Below are positions 6,748-14,139 of a stretch of DNA of 17,909 bases, piece after piece. The DNA comes from Candidatus Bathyarchaeota archaeon B26-1 (GTDB lineage Archaea; Thermoproteota; Bathyarchaeia; Bathyarchaeales; B26-1). The notes under the pieces were generated by a model that was not told where the DNA came from, ran no database searches, and worked only from the letters and a program-made list of their open reading frames with translations. The DNA lies in contig LUCD01000026.1 in the NCBI GenBank assembly GCA_001593925.1, positions 1-17,909 on the forward strand, given 5' to 3'. The translations under genes and the position numbers were made by a program. Each line of letters starts with the position of its first letter. Within the stretch, counting starts at the first letter, position 1.

Positions 6748-8286
6748 ATGGGTAGGCTCGACACAATCTTGGTCCTCGACTTTGGGGGTCAGTACTGCCA
6801 CCTGATAGCTAGGAGAGTTAGGGAGAACCGTGTCTACTCGGAGATTGTTCCATGCGACATAAGCCCCGACGATGTAGAGCGGATGAGATTAAAGTTCAAC
6901 GTCAAAGGGCTGATCCTCTCTGGTGGACCGTCAAGCGTCTACGAGGAGGACGCTCCCAAGATCGACCCGAGAATACTCGACCTTGAAATCCCCATCCTCG
7001 GCCTCTGCTACGGACACCAGCTCATCGCCCACATCCTCGGAGGTAAAGTCACCAGAGGAACCAGACAGGAATACGGGATAACATACGTAACCATCGTCAA
7101 GCCTGTTGGCGTCCTGAAGGGTTTAGGTCCCAGAGAGAAGGTCTGGATGAGCCACGGCGACACTGTGCAGAGCCTGCCGGGGAGCCTCGAAGTCCTAGCC
7201 TACAGTGAAGCCTGCCCCGTAGCCGCCTACAGGGATGTGGAGAGATCGATCTACGGCCTGCAGTGGCACCCGGAGGTAACCCACACCGAACACGGCGCAG
7301 AGATGCTCCGCAACTTCATCTTCGAAGTCTGCGGTTGTAGACCGAACTGGAGCCCATCATCCAACATCGAAGACGAGATCAAGAAGATCAAAGGTAAAGG
7401 GAAGGCTGTGATCGCCCTCAGCGGGGGCATAGACTCAAGCACAGCCGCGATCCTAGCGGCCAAGGTGTTAGGGAAGAACCTCATACCGGTCTTTGTGGAT
7501 CACGGGTTCATGCGGGAGGGAGAAGGAGACTTCGTCAAGGAGACCTTCAAGAGGGTGGGGGTGAACGTCCTCGTAGTCGACGCAAAGGAGAGTTTCATGA
7601 AGAAGCTAAGGGGGGTCGTAGACCCCGAGGAGAAGAGGAAGATCATCGGGAGGGAGTTCATAAAGGTCTTCGAGGAGATAGCCGAGAAGGTGGGTGCAGA
7701 GTACCTGATACAGGGAACCATATACCCGGACAGGATCGAGTCCGGTTTCAGACGTCACTCAGAAAAGATAAAGAGCCACCACAACGTGGCGGGTCTGCCG
7801 ACGAGGATAAAGTTCAAGGCGATAATTGAGCCCTTGAAAGACCTCTACAAGGACGAGGTTCGAGAGGTCGCGAGGAAACTGGGTTTACCCGAGGAGATTG
7901 TGCATAGACAACCCTTCCCGGGGCCGGGTTTAGCCGTCAGGGTTGTGGGAGAAGTCACCCCCGAAAAGGTTGAGATCGTCAGGAAAGCCGACAAGATCGT
8001 TGCCGAGGAGATTGAGCGGAGCGGGCTGAAAGGCAAGCTGTGGCAGTACTTCGCGGTTCTCACGGGTGTAAAGAGCACGGGGGTTAAGGGAGACTCGAGG
8101 GCCTACGGCGACGTCATAGCTGTCCGGATAGTGGAGAGCCGTGAAGCTATGACGGCGAGCTTCGCCAAGGTGCCATACGAGGTTCTGGAGAGAATCTCCA
8201 CGAGGATAACGAATGAGATACCGGAAGTGACACGGGTCGTCTACGATATAACCCACAAGCCTCCGGCAACGATAGAGTGGGAATAA
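6748..8286 (+). CDS. guaA: GMP synthase (glutamine-hydrolysing), single-chain form
   Basis: Converts XMP to GMP using ATP and glutamine. N-terminal class I glutamine amidotransferase: nucleophile Cys87 in GLCYGHQ, with His174 and Glu176 of WHPE completing the triad. ATP-pyrophosphatase domain with the P-loop SGGIDSS at 225-231. The C-terminal dimerisation domain ends in ITHKPPATIEWE, the usual GMP synthase terminus. Many archaea split these activities over two genes (GuaAa and GuaAb); here both are in one chain of 512 residues, the usual size of the fused enzyme. I chose the ATG at 6748; a GTG directly before it (6745) is equally open. GGAGAG at 6735-6740 is a plausible ribosome site. With purF upstream on the same strand it marks a loose purine neighbourhood. 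Confidence 0.96.
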   Translation: MGRLDTILVLDFGGQYCHLIARRVRENRVYSEIVPCDISPDDVERMRLKFNVKGLILSGGPSSVYEEDAPKIDPRILDLEIPILGLCYGHQLIAHILGGKVTRGTRQEYGITYVTIVKPVGVLKGLGPREKVWMSHGDTVQSLPGSLEVLAYSEACPVAAYRDVERSIYGLQWHPEVTHTEHGAEMLRNFIFEVCGCRPNWSPSSNIEDEIKKIKGKGKAVIALSGGIDSSTAAILAAKVLGKNLIPVFVDHGFMREGEGDFVKETFKRVGVNVLVVDAKESFMKKLRGVVDPEEKRKIIGREFIKVFEEIAEKVGAEYLIQGTIYPDRIESGFRRHSEKIKSHHNVAGLPTRIKFKAIIEPLKDLYKDEVREVARKLGLPEEIVHRQPFPGPGLAVRVVGEVTPEKVEIVRKADKIVAEEIERSGLKGKLWQYFAVLTGVKSTGVKGDSRAYGDVIAVRIVESREAMTASFAKVPYEVLERISTRITNEIPEVTRVVYDITHKPPATIEWE

Positions 8287-8318
8287 GCCGGTCTGAACAG
8301 AATCATCAAAAGTTTAAG

Positions 8319-8346
8319 TATTTAAAATTAACGAAGGGTTTAAATG
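8319..8346 (+). promoter_or_regulatory. AT-rich promoter region of psmB
   Basis: Two TATA-like elements, TATTTAAAAT at 8319-8328 and GTTTAAATG at 8338-8346, lie upstream of psmB. They predict initiation near 8350 or 8368. With translation from the ATG at 8425 the leader would be about 55-75 nt. Initiation near 8368 would fall on an in-frame TTG that could make a leaderless, 19-residue longer protein. Confidence 0.4.
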
Positions 8347-8424
8347 TAACTTTTCCTCCAGTAATAATTGTCTCCTTATTCCGGTAAGTATCAATGTTGT
8401 GGTTTTCAGGAGATTAAGGGAAAG

Positions 8425-9057
8425 ATGCTGGGAGTGGCTGATAGGTTCGCCTTCAAAGGGACTACGACGATCGGCGTCGTCTGCAGAGACGGGGTCATAC
8501 TCGCCTCAGATACGAGGGTGACTATGGGGCCCCTAGTAGTGCATAAGAGAGGGAAGAAGATATACAAGATCGACGATCACTTGGCTATGACGATAGCCGG
8601 CAACGTCGCCGACGCGCAGTGGTCAGTTGAGGTTCTCAAAGTCAACGCTAACCTTTACCGTCTCGAACGTAAACGCCCCATACCCGTAAGCTCAGCAGGC
8701 AGGTTGGTGGCTAACATGCTCTTCTCTTCTCGTTTAGCCCCGTTGGTAACCCAGATTCTACTGGGAGGCATAGACGACTCAGGACCCCACGTCTTCTCGC
8801 TCGACCCCTTCGGTAGCCTAACGGAGGAGAAGTGTGTGGCGACGGGGTCAGGATCACCCATCGCCTACGGAGTTTTAGAGGATAGGTACAGGGAGGACAT
8901 GACTGTCAAAGAGGCCTTGCCGATCGTTGTCAAGTCTATAGAGTCCGCCATGAAGAGGGATGTGGCAAGCGGAGATAGCTTCGACATCGTGGTCATAGAC
9001 GGGAATGGATACCGTGAGCTCGCAGAAGAGGAGAAGAAGGCTCTGATTAGCTCTTGA
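8425..9057 (+). CDS. psmB: 20S proteasome beta subunit precursor
   Basis: Catalytic beta subunit of the archaeal 20S proteasome, the inner rings of the barrel that degrades unfolded or tagged proteins. From the ATG at 8425 there is a 12-residue propeptide ending in Gly, then the mature N terminus TTTIGVV. Autocleavage would free Thr as the nucleophile. In mature numbering the catalytic Asp17 (in SDTRVT) and Lys33 (in KRGKKIYK) are in place, as are VGGID-like GGIDDSGPHVFS, the GSGSP loop and ASGDSFD. This start gives a propeptide of typical archaeal length. A TTG at 8368 would add 19 residues with two adjacent Cys, which does not look like the family. It precedes aCPSF1 by 49 bp; the psmB/aCPSF1 neighbourhood also occurs in methanogens. 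No alpha subunit is in the window. Confidence 0.96.
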   Translation: MLGVADRFAFKGTTTIGVVCRDGVILASDTRVTMGPLVVHKRGKKIYKIDDHLAMTIAGNVADAQWSVEVLKVNANLYRLERKRPIPVSSAGRLVANMLFSSRLAPLVTQILLGGIDDSGPHVFSLDPFGSLTEEKCVATGSGSPIAYGVLEDRYREDMTVKEALPIVVKSIESAMKRDVASGDSFDIVVIDGNGYRELAEEEKKALISS

Positions 9058-9106
9058 ACCAGCGTCCACAATGAGGTTAGCAGGTTAGGTTTAGGGGGAC
9101 AACGGT

Positions 9107-11023
9107 TTGCCTCCTCAAGCGGTTGAAAAACTCAAGATTCAACAGACAATCTTACAGCATATCCCTAAAGAGGCCGAGATAACTAGAATAGAGTTTGAAG
9201 GGCCCACCCTAGCCATATACTCAAAGAAACCGGAGATTCTGATCAAACAGAGCAGGATTATAGGCGACATAGTCAACATGATCAGGAAGAGGATAGTCGT
9301 CCGGTCCGACCCGTCCGTAAGGCTTCCCGAGAAAGAGGCGGAAGACGTTCTGAGCAAGATAGTCCCAAAGGACGCCGAGATAACGAACATAGCCTTCGAC
9401 CCTAGCCTCGGAGAGATCATAATCGAGGCGAAGAAACCCGGACTGGCCATCGGAAAGAACGGGCTCATCCTCCAAGAGATCGTTGAGAAGACGCGGTGGA
9501 GACCTCGCATTTTGAGGAGCCCTCCTATGGCTTCCAAGATCATGGCCCACGTGAGGCACTTCATCCACTCCGAGAGCAAAGAAAGAGAGAAGATTCTCAG
9601 GTCGATCGGTGAGAGAATCTTCAGGCCGCTCGTCTACGGGGTCGGAGATGTCCGCGTCACGATGCTTGGGGGAGCCCAGCAGGTTGGAAGATCAGCGATC
9701 CTCGTCCAGACTAGAGAGAGCCAGGTTCTGCTGGACTGCGGCATAAACCCCGGTTCCAGCAACACCCTAGACGCCTTCCCAAGGCTCGACGTGCCGAACT
9801 TCGACCTTGAGAATCTCGACGCGGTCATAATAAGCCATGCGCATCTAGACCACTGTGGTTTTCTCCCCTTTCTCTACAAGTACGGTTATGACGGGCCAAC
9901 GTACTGTTCCATTCCAACCTTAAGCCTTATGACCCTTCTTCAGCTCGATTACCTCGATGTCCTCAGCAAGCAGGGGGAGACCCTGCCCTACGACCAGAGG
10001 GACATAAGGGAGGCGGTCCTCCACACCATAACTTTGCGCTACGGGGTTGTCACGGATATAGCGCCTGACATCCGCCTGACCCTCCACAACGCAGGCCACA
10101 TACTAGGCTCATCGGTGATCCACCTACACATCGGTGAGGGACTGCACAACATAGTCTACACAGGCGACTTCAAGTACGGGAGAACGATGCTCCTAGAGGC
10201 GGCCGCCACCGAGTTTCCCAGGGTTGAAACCTTGATAACGGAGAGCACTTACGGGTCTCCAGAGGACCTTATGCCCTCTAGAATAGAGGCTGAGAGGAGC
10301 CTCGTCAAGGTCATAAACGAGACCTTGAAGAACGGGGGTAAAGTGTTGATCCCAACGCCGGCTGTTGGCAGAGCTCAGGAGATAATGCTCGTCATCGACG
10401 ACTATATGAGGCGGGGCCTACTGAAGGAGGCTCCGGTCTTCATAGATGGGATGATCTCGGATGCGACGGCCATCCACACAGCCTACCCAGAGTACCTCTC
10501 TAGGGAGGTTCGAAACAGCATAATATATGAGGGTGTAAACCCGTTCCAGTCGGAGTACTTCACCATAGTAGAGCATCCGAGCGCCAGAGAAGACATAATT
10601 AGGGGAGGGGAGAGCATAATAATCGCCACAGCTGGCATGCTTGAGGGAGGCCCGATAGTCGAGTACTTCAAGCACCTCGCCTCCGACGAACGTAACTCCC
10701 TAGTCTTCGTCAGCTACCAGATCGAGGGAACCCTCGGACGTAGGATACAGAAGGGCCTAACCGAGGTCTCCATGGTGAGCAGTGAAGGGAAGATCGAGAT
10801 AGTCAAGGTGAACCTGAACGTCGTGACTGTTCAAGGATTCTCCGGCCACTCAGACCGCAGGCAGATAATACGTTACATAAGGAGGGTCTCGCCGAGGCTG
10901 GAGAGAGTAATCGTCTGCCACGGGGAAAGGGCGAAATCCCTAAGCATCGCATCCGTCCTCCAGAGCCGGTACAAGATCGACGCTATCGTTCCAAACCTTC
11001 TCGAGACCATTAGGCTGCGGTAG
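9107..11023 (+). CDS. aCPSF1/FttA, KH-MBL-beta-CASP nuclease and transcription terminator
   Basis: Archaeal homologue of the cleavage and polyadenylation factor CPSF73. In other archaea the family cuts nascent RNA at U-rich sites and terminates transcription. N-terminal KH-like region (about 1-140, with a GKNG loop at 116-119), then the metallo-beta-lactamase domain: LLDCG (Asp210), HAHLDH at 244-249, Asp354 in GDFKYG. The beta-CASP cassette sits inside it and the closing motifs SGHSD (His581) and CHGER (His605) follow. All zinc ligands expected of an active nuclease appear present. Length 638 is typical. The start is a TTG at 9107 with GGGGG at 9094-9098 eight bases ahead; no ATG fits. Probably cotranscribed with psmB. 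Its last 14 bases overlap the end of the opposing sepF gene. Confidence 0.96.
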   Translation: MPPQAVEKLKIQQTILQHIPKEAEITRIEFEGPTLAIYSKKPEILIKQSRIIGDIVNMIRKRIVVRSDPSVRLPEKEAEDVLSKIVPKDAEITNIAFDPSLGEIIIEAKKPGLAIGKNGLILQEIVEKTRWRPRILRSPPMASKIMAHVRHFIHSESKEREKILRSIGERIFRPLVYGVGDVRVTMLGGAQQVGRSAILVQTRESQVLLDCGINPGSSNTLDAFPRLDVPNFDLENLDAVIISHAHLDHCGFLPFLYKYGYDGPTYCSIPTLSLMTLLQLDYLDVLSKQGETLPYDQRDIREAVLHTITLRYGVVTDIAPDIRLTLHNAGHILGSSVIHLHIGEGLHNIVYTGDFKYGRTMLLEAAATEFPRVETLITESTYGSPEDLMPSRIEAERSLVKVINETLKNGGKVLIPTPAVGRAQEIMLVIDDYMRRGLLKEAPVFIDGMISDATAIHTAYPEYLSREVRNSIIYEGVNPFQSEYFTIVEHPSAREDIIRGGESIIIATAGMLEGGPIVEYFKHLASDERNSLVFVSYQIEGTLGRRIQKGLTEVSMVSSEGKIEIVKVNLNVVTVQGFSGHSDRRQIIRYIRRVSPRLERVIVCHGERAKSLSIASVLQSRYKIDAIVPNLLETIRLR

Positions 11024-11408
11024 GGGTTTCTCCCTCAGATGTTCTTTCACGCCATATCTTCACGAACGCGGGGGTTATGACGACTCTCTCTTCTCCGAGG
11101 CGGGCTATGTCTCCGCCTATAAGCTCCGTGAACTCGCAGAGTTCACTTACTGCCCGTTTGACGTCATCTATGCTCTTCTTGGCTAGGGGGCTGACCTTTA
11201 CAATGAGTATGTTTCCCGACTTAACCTCCCGTTTAATTACATCTACATCGTCAAGGACTTTGAGGGGTATAGCCTTCAGGTAAACCTTATCAGGGATCGT
11301 GGACAGAACGTCACTCGTAGGCTTCTTGGCCCTCTTAATCTTGCTTATTATCCGTTCAATCGTACTCCCCAAACTAACATTTGTCAATGAGCCGCCCTCT
11401 CCAAACAC
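11010..11408 (-). CDS. sepF: Archaeal SepF-like cell-division protein
   Basis: SepF (DUF552 family) anchors FtsZ to the membrane in archaea that divide with FtsZ. Residues about 39-120 form the compact SepF core: VYLKAIPLKVLDDVDVIK, GNILIVKVSPL, the helix with DVKRAVSEL, then the GGDIARLGEERVVITP strand pair characteristic of the family. A basic, Ser/Thr-rich linker (about 12-38) separates it from the short N-terminal region. Archaeal SepF usually starts with a membrane-binding helix; here the N terminus is only MFGEGGSLTNV and not clearly amphipathic, so the start (GTG at 11408) may be inexact. A TATA-like element lies about 15 bp upstream, which fits a leaderless message starting near a downstream TTG (11387) equally well. 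No ftsZ is in the window. Confidence 0.85.
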   Translation of the reverse strand: MFGEGGSLTNVSLGSTIERIISKIKRAKKPTSDVLSTIPDKVYLKAIPLKVLDDVDVIKREVKSGNILIVKVSPLAKKSIDDVKRAVSELCEFTELIGGDIARLGEERVVITPAFVKIWRERTSEGETPTAA

Positions 11409-11419
11409 TGTACACTAAT

Positions 11420-11427
11420 CTTTTAAA
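11420..11427 (-). promoter_or_regulatory. TATA-like element of sepF
   Basis: The complement reads TTTAAAAG, flanked by GGG upstream. Its distance predicts initiation around 11398, within the first codons of the annotated sepF frame. This is the reason to doubt the exact sepF start. Confidence 0.4.
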
Positions 11428-11463
11428 CCCATTAAGATAATAAGTGTTTTTATCTCTTATCTC

Positions 11464-11628
11464 GATGCTGTTAAGATAAGGGTTTGTGGTTGGTCGGTTA
11501 AGGGAGGTTTTAGCTGTTCAATCCCCACGCCTTAAGCCTGCCTTCCTCTAAAGCGCTTATACTCCTCCCTTATGAAGGAGCAGACCTGTCTGGCTGAACA
11601 GCACCAAACCCCTCATCTTAACAGTATC
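11464..11628. repeat. Element A: 165-bp element with long inverted ends, folds as a multi-stem RNA
   Basis: Left end GATGCTGTTAAGAT (11464-11477) and right end ATCTTAACAGTATC (11615-11628) are inverted copies with one mismatch. Complementarity continues inward (AGGGTTTG against CAAACCCC), and after an interruption GCTGTTCA (11513-11520) pairs with TGAACAGC (11595-11602). Further hairpins lie inside. It is related to element B at 12307-12456 on the other side of the pyrophosphatase gene. It could be a MITE-like repeat, a structured RNA gene on the - strand, or both. No open reading frame of note. No clear target-site duplication is seen. Confidence 0.6.
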
Positions 11629-11692
11629 GTTATTTAATAGTAGGCAGGATATTATGTGAAAGCGTTTAAATTTGTACCTCAAATGTTTCTGA

Positions 11693-12235
11693 TTATTTTT
11701 TAGTTTTGAAATTTTTGTTGTATAGTTCAATGGCGTATTTGATTATCTCTTTTGCCTCTTTCTCATTTTTCCACGCTTTGAATCTGGCCCATTTCTTAGG
11801 TTCTAAACGTTTGTAGGTTTCAAAAAACTCCTGTATCTCTTTTAGCCTGTGTGGATGTACATCCGTCAGATTATGGAAACCCTCAAACCTCGGGTCTCTT
11901 AATGGAACAGACAGTATCTTCGGGTCCTCTCCTTCTTCATCTTCTAAGAGTAGTGCGCCAATAGGCCTAACCTTAATTATGCAACCGACTTCAAGAGGCT
12001 CGTAGGATAGAACCATTATATCGAGAGGGTCATTATCGTTATACCATGTTTGAGGTATAAAACCGTACTCGACCGGAAATACGACAGATGAATGTATAAC
12101 ACGATCCAGAACAAATACTTCCCATTCTCTATTATACTCATATTTATCTCTGGATCGACTTATAACCTCGATAACAGCATTTACGATGTTAGGCGGATCA
12201 TCGCCGGGTGGAATATCGCTCCAAAGATTCACCAT
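11693..12235 (-). CDS. ppa: Inorganic pyrophosphatase, family I
   Basis: Hydrolyses pyrophosphate to phosphate in the cytoplasm, pulling biosynthetic reactions forward. The family I signature DNDPLD is at 67-72, with EYGFIPQT (56-63), the RPIGAL strand (90-95) and Lys/Arg/Asp residues of the metal and substrate site around EDEEGEDPKI (98-107). Length 180 matches soluble archaeal and bacterial enzymes. Start ATG at 12235; AT-rich sequence with TATA-like elements (complement of about 12266-12274 and 12296-12308) lies ahead. The gene is visibly richer in A and T, including third codon positions, than the genes on both sides, and is bracketed by two related inverted-repeat elements, which hints at a separate origin. 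Function is not in doubt. Confidence 0.96.
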   Translation of the reverse strand: MVNLWSDIPPGDDPPNIVNAVIEVISRSRDKYEYNREWEVFVLDRVIHSSVVFPVEYGFIPQTWYNDNDPLDIMVLSYEPLEVGCIIKVRPIGALLLEDEEGEDPKILSVPLRDPRFEGFHNLTDVHPHRLKEIQEFFETYKRLEPKKWARFKAWKNEKEAKEIIKYAIELYNKNFKTKK

Positions 12236-12306
12236 GCCGCTATTTCCCCACGTCTCTCATTTTTACTGTTTAATTCCCCTGTCTAATATTTGTTGATGTA
12301 TAAAAT

Positions 12307-12456
12307 GATACTTGTTAAGATTCTAATTGTAAGGAATTTATAATTGACCGGCCGCAGGTCTAGCCGAAACTCCCAAGATTAGACCAGCCATCAGACGTAA
12401 AGTGCTGGAAAACCATCAGAACTAAGCACCCACAACACTTTTATCTTAATAGTATC
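12307..12456. repeat. Element B: 150-bp relative of element A
   Basis: Left end GATACTTGTTAAGAT (12307-12321) and right end ATCTTAATAGTATC (12443-12456) are imperfect inverted copies. The right end differs from that of element A at one of 14 bases. Reading inward on the - strand, similarity to A continues for about 35 bases (AAGATAA, then TTGTGG and GGTGCT). The interior differs. It contains GGTCTA/TAGACC (12357-12384), GTGCT/AGCAC (12402-12429) and a direct repeat CCATCAGA (12387-12394 and 12413-12420, approximate). The element fills most of the gap between the DUF35 stop and the ppa promoter. Confidence 0.5.
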
Positions 12457-12521
12457 TCTTACCTCTCCGAGGCTCATAAACGGGAATAGGCGCTTGACGG
12501 CGAGCTTGGTTGCCACAATTT

Positions 12522-12974
12522 TTAATGGGCGTGAACCGAAGTCTTGGGCATCCTTACTGGTCTAAAGATCGTTCCATAATGGATTACTCCTCTCTCCCCG
12601 TCTTCCCTTATCCTCCTGAAGACGGCTTCAACCTCGTCTCCGATCTCAATCTCGTCCGGTTCACAGTCCGTCAGGAGGGTCTGAATTCTGACTCCACCGA
12701 GGTCCACGATCGCCACGATATAAGGTGTACGGCCTTCAAAACCCTTCAGGGGAGCTGCGTGAATAACGCTGTACGTGACTATCTCTCCCCTCCTTGGGAG
12801 AGTTATGGTCTTCATGGCCCCTATCGATTTTCTCCTGCATACTGGACAGAGGTCTCTGGGCGGATAATAGATTCTGCCGCACCTCTCGCACATGGAGGAC
12901 TCGAGCCTATACCTAGCGTTGATCTCCCTCCACTCTCTTGAAGGTGAGAAGTCCACCTTAAACATCCCTCCCAT
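12522..12974 (-). CDS. DUF35 zinc-ribbon/OB-fold acyl-CoA-binding protein
   Basis: Small scaffold protein of the archaeal thiolase/HMG-CoA synthase complex. In the methanogen complex it bridges the two enzymes and supplies a shared CoA-binding site, so that acetoacetyl-CoA is passed between them. Zinc ribbon with C29, C32, C43 and C46 (CERC, CPVC), then an OB fold (about 62-130) with VTYSVIH, TPYIVAIVDLGG and GDEVEAVF. The frame starts at ATG 12974, overlapping the thiolase gene by 17 bp; a second ATG three codons on is an alternative. The overlap indicates translational coupling as the third gene of the HMG-CoA synthase operon. Length 150 is slightly above the usual 130, with a C-terminal tail rich in Pro, Lys and His. 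Confidence 0.92.
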   Translation of the reverse strand: MGGMFKVDFSPSREWREINARYRLESSMCERCGRIYYPPRDLCPVCRRKSIGAMKTITLPRRGEIVTYSVIHAAPLKGFEGRTPYIVAIVDLGGVRIQTLLTDCEPDEIEIGDEVEAVFRRIREDGERGVIHYGTIFRPVRMPKTSVHAH

Positions 12975-14139
12975 ATATCGTTACTACCGCCGTTGAACCT
13001 GTTCCTCCAATGTTGTGGCTCATCCCTATCTTGGCTCCTTTCACCTGTCTCTGTTCGGCTTCCTCCCTCAACTGTAGGACAACTTCGACGGCTTGGGCTA
13101 CGCCTGTAGCCCCCACTGGGTGGCCTTTTGCCTTCAGTCCTCCTGAAGGGTTGAAGGGTATTTCTCCGTCGATCTCGGTTAGACCTTCCTCGATCATCTT
13201 CCCGCCGCGCCCCTTCTCACAGAACCCAAGGTCCTCGTAAGCCATTATCTCAGCTATCGTGAAGCAATCGTGAGCTTCAACGAAGTCTATGTCTTTAGGC
13301 TTCAGACGCGCGGTCTCATAGGCTACTTTAGACGCTGAGACCACCGACTCCATGGTCGTTAAGTCCTTCCTGTTATAGAGCCCTAGGGTGTCGCTTGCTT
13401 GGGCGCACGCAAGTATGTAGACCAGCCGGTCCGTATACTTCTTCGCGGTCTTCGCGTCCGCGAGGATTATGGTTGCGGCTCCATCCGACACAGGCGAACA
13501 GTGCAGGAGCCTAAGGGGATCAGCGATAACCGGCGACCTGTAAACGTCCTCAACCGTGATCAGCCTCCTAAACTGGGCCTTAGGATTATAGTATCCGTTC
13601 CTGTGGTTCTTCACCGCGACTAAAGCCAGCTGCTCCAAGGTTGTCCCGTAATCGTGCATGTGCCTCCTAGCCATCATGGCGTACAGTGACGGGAAGGTTA
13701 CCCCGTAGAAGGCTTCATACTCTCTGTCGGCCGCGGAGACGAGCGCGTCCGTCACACTGCCAGAAAGCAGGTCCGTCATCTTCTCCAATCCGCAGACAGC
13801 GACGATGTTGTACCTCCCTGAAGCGACGGCGAGGTAAGCGTTGTATAGGGCGACGCCTCCGGAAGCGCAGGCGGCTTCAACCTTCGTCGCCGGCCTGTTC
13901 CCCTCGGTCATCCCAGTGTAATCCGCAAGCATAGCTGCTAGATGTTCCTGCTCGTTGAAGAGGCCGGCGGACATGTTCCCGATGTAAGCCGCCTCGATAT
14001 CCTTTCCTCTCAACGTTCTCTTCTCTGAGGCGTCCTCCAAGGCTTCCAACCCGGACTCAACTAGGAGCTGCCTCAACGATTTGTCCCAGAGCTCGCCGAA
14101 CTTCGTCATCCCAACCCCGATTATGGCAACCTTCCTCAT
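12958..14139 (-). CDS. Acetoacetyl-CoA thiolase, archaeal SCP2-like type
   Basis: Condenses two acetyl-CoA to acetoacetyl-CoA, the first step of the mevalonate pathway to isoprenoid lipids. The nucleophile is Cys91 in EAACASGG. The active-site His340 is in GGLKAKGHPVGATG. The mid-region AHDCFTIAEIMAYEDLG and the terminal SHNIGGTGS are typical of archaeal/SCP2-type thiolases, in which the second cysteine of bacterial thiolases (CxGGG) is absent. Length 393 is normal. The start ATG overlaps the HMG-CoA synthase stop by four bases (ATGA), and the 3' end overlaps DUF35, so the three genes are tightly coupled. This arrangement favours acetoacetyl-CoA synthesis for lipids over beta-oxidation. Confidence 0.94.
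   Translation of the reverse strand: MRKVAIIGVGMTKFGELWDKSLRQLLVESGLEALEDASEKRTLRGKDIEAAYIGNMSAGLFNEQEHLAAMLADYTGMTEGNRPATKVEAACASGGVALYNAYLAVASGRYNIVAVCGLEKMTDLLSGSVTDALVSAADREYEAFYGVTFPSLYAMMARRHMHDYGTTLEQLALVAVKNHRNGYYNPKAQFRRLITVEDVYRSPVIADPLRLLHCSPVSDGAATIILADAKTAKKYTDRLVYILACAQASDTLGLYNRKDLTTMESVVSASKVAYETARLKPKDIDFVEAHDCFTIAEIMAYEDLGFCEKGRGGKMIEEGLTEIDGEIPFNPSGGLKAKGHPVGATGVAQAVEVVLQLREEAEQRQVKGAKIGMSHNIGGTGSTAVVTIYGRDV

Noticed and set aside
8368..8424. Longer psmB start at the TTG at 8368
   Set aside because: It would give a 31-residue propeptide with a Cys-Cys pair, whereas the ATG at 8425 gives the short propeptide usual for archaeal beta subunits. Kept only as an alternative because a TATA box is suitably placed for it.
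11511..11530. T-loop-like GTTCAATCC, suggesting a tRNA
   Set aside because: The flanking bases do not form a T stem and no D arm, anticodon arm or acceptor stem can be built around it. The GCTGTTCA part pairs better with TGAACAGC at 11595-11602.
11500..11600. Element A as RNase P RNA, because of GAGGAAGGCAGGC on the - strand
   Set aside because: The resemblance to conserved region I is partial and the matching conserved region V (ACAGAAA-type) is missing; the length is also too short for an ordinary archaeal RNase P RNA.
12510..12941. 143-codon + strand frame opposite the DUF35 gene
   Set aside because: It is the reverse-strand shadow of a gene with clear zinc-ribbon and OB-fold motifs, and shows no recognisable domain.
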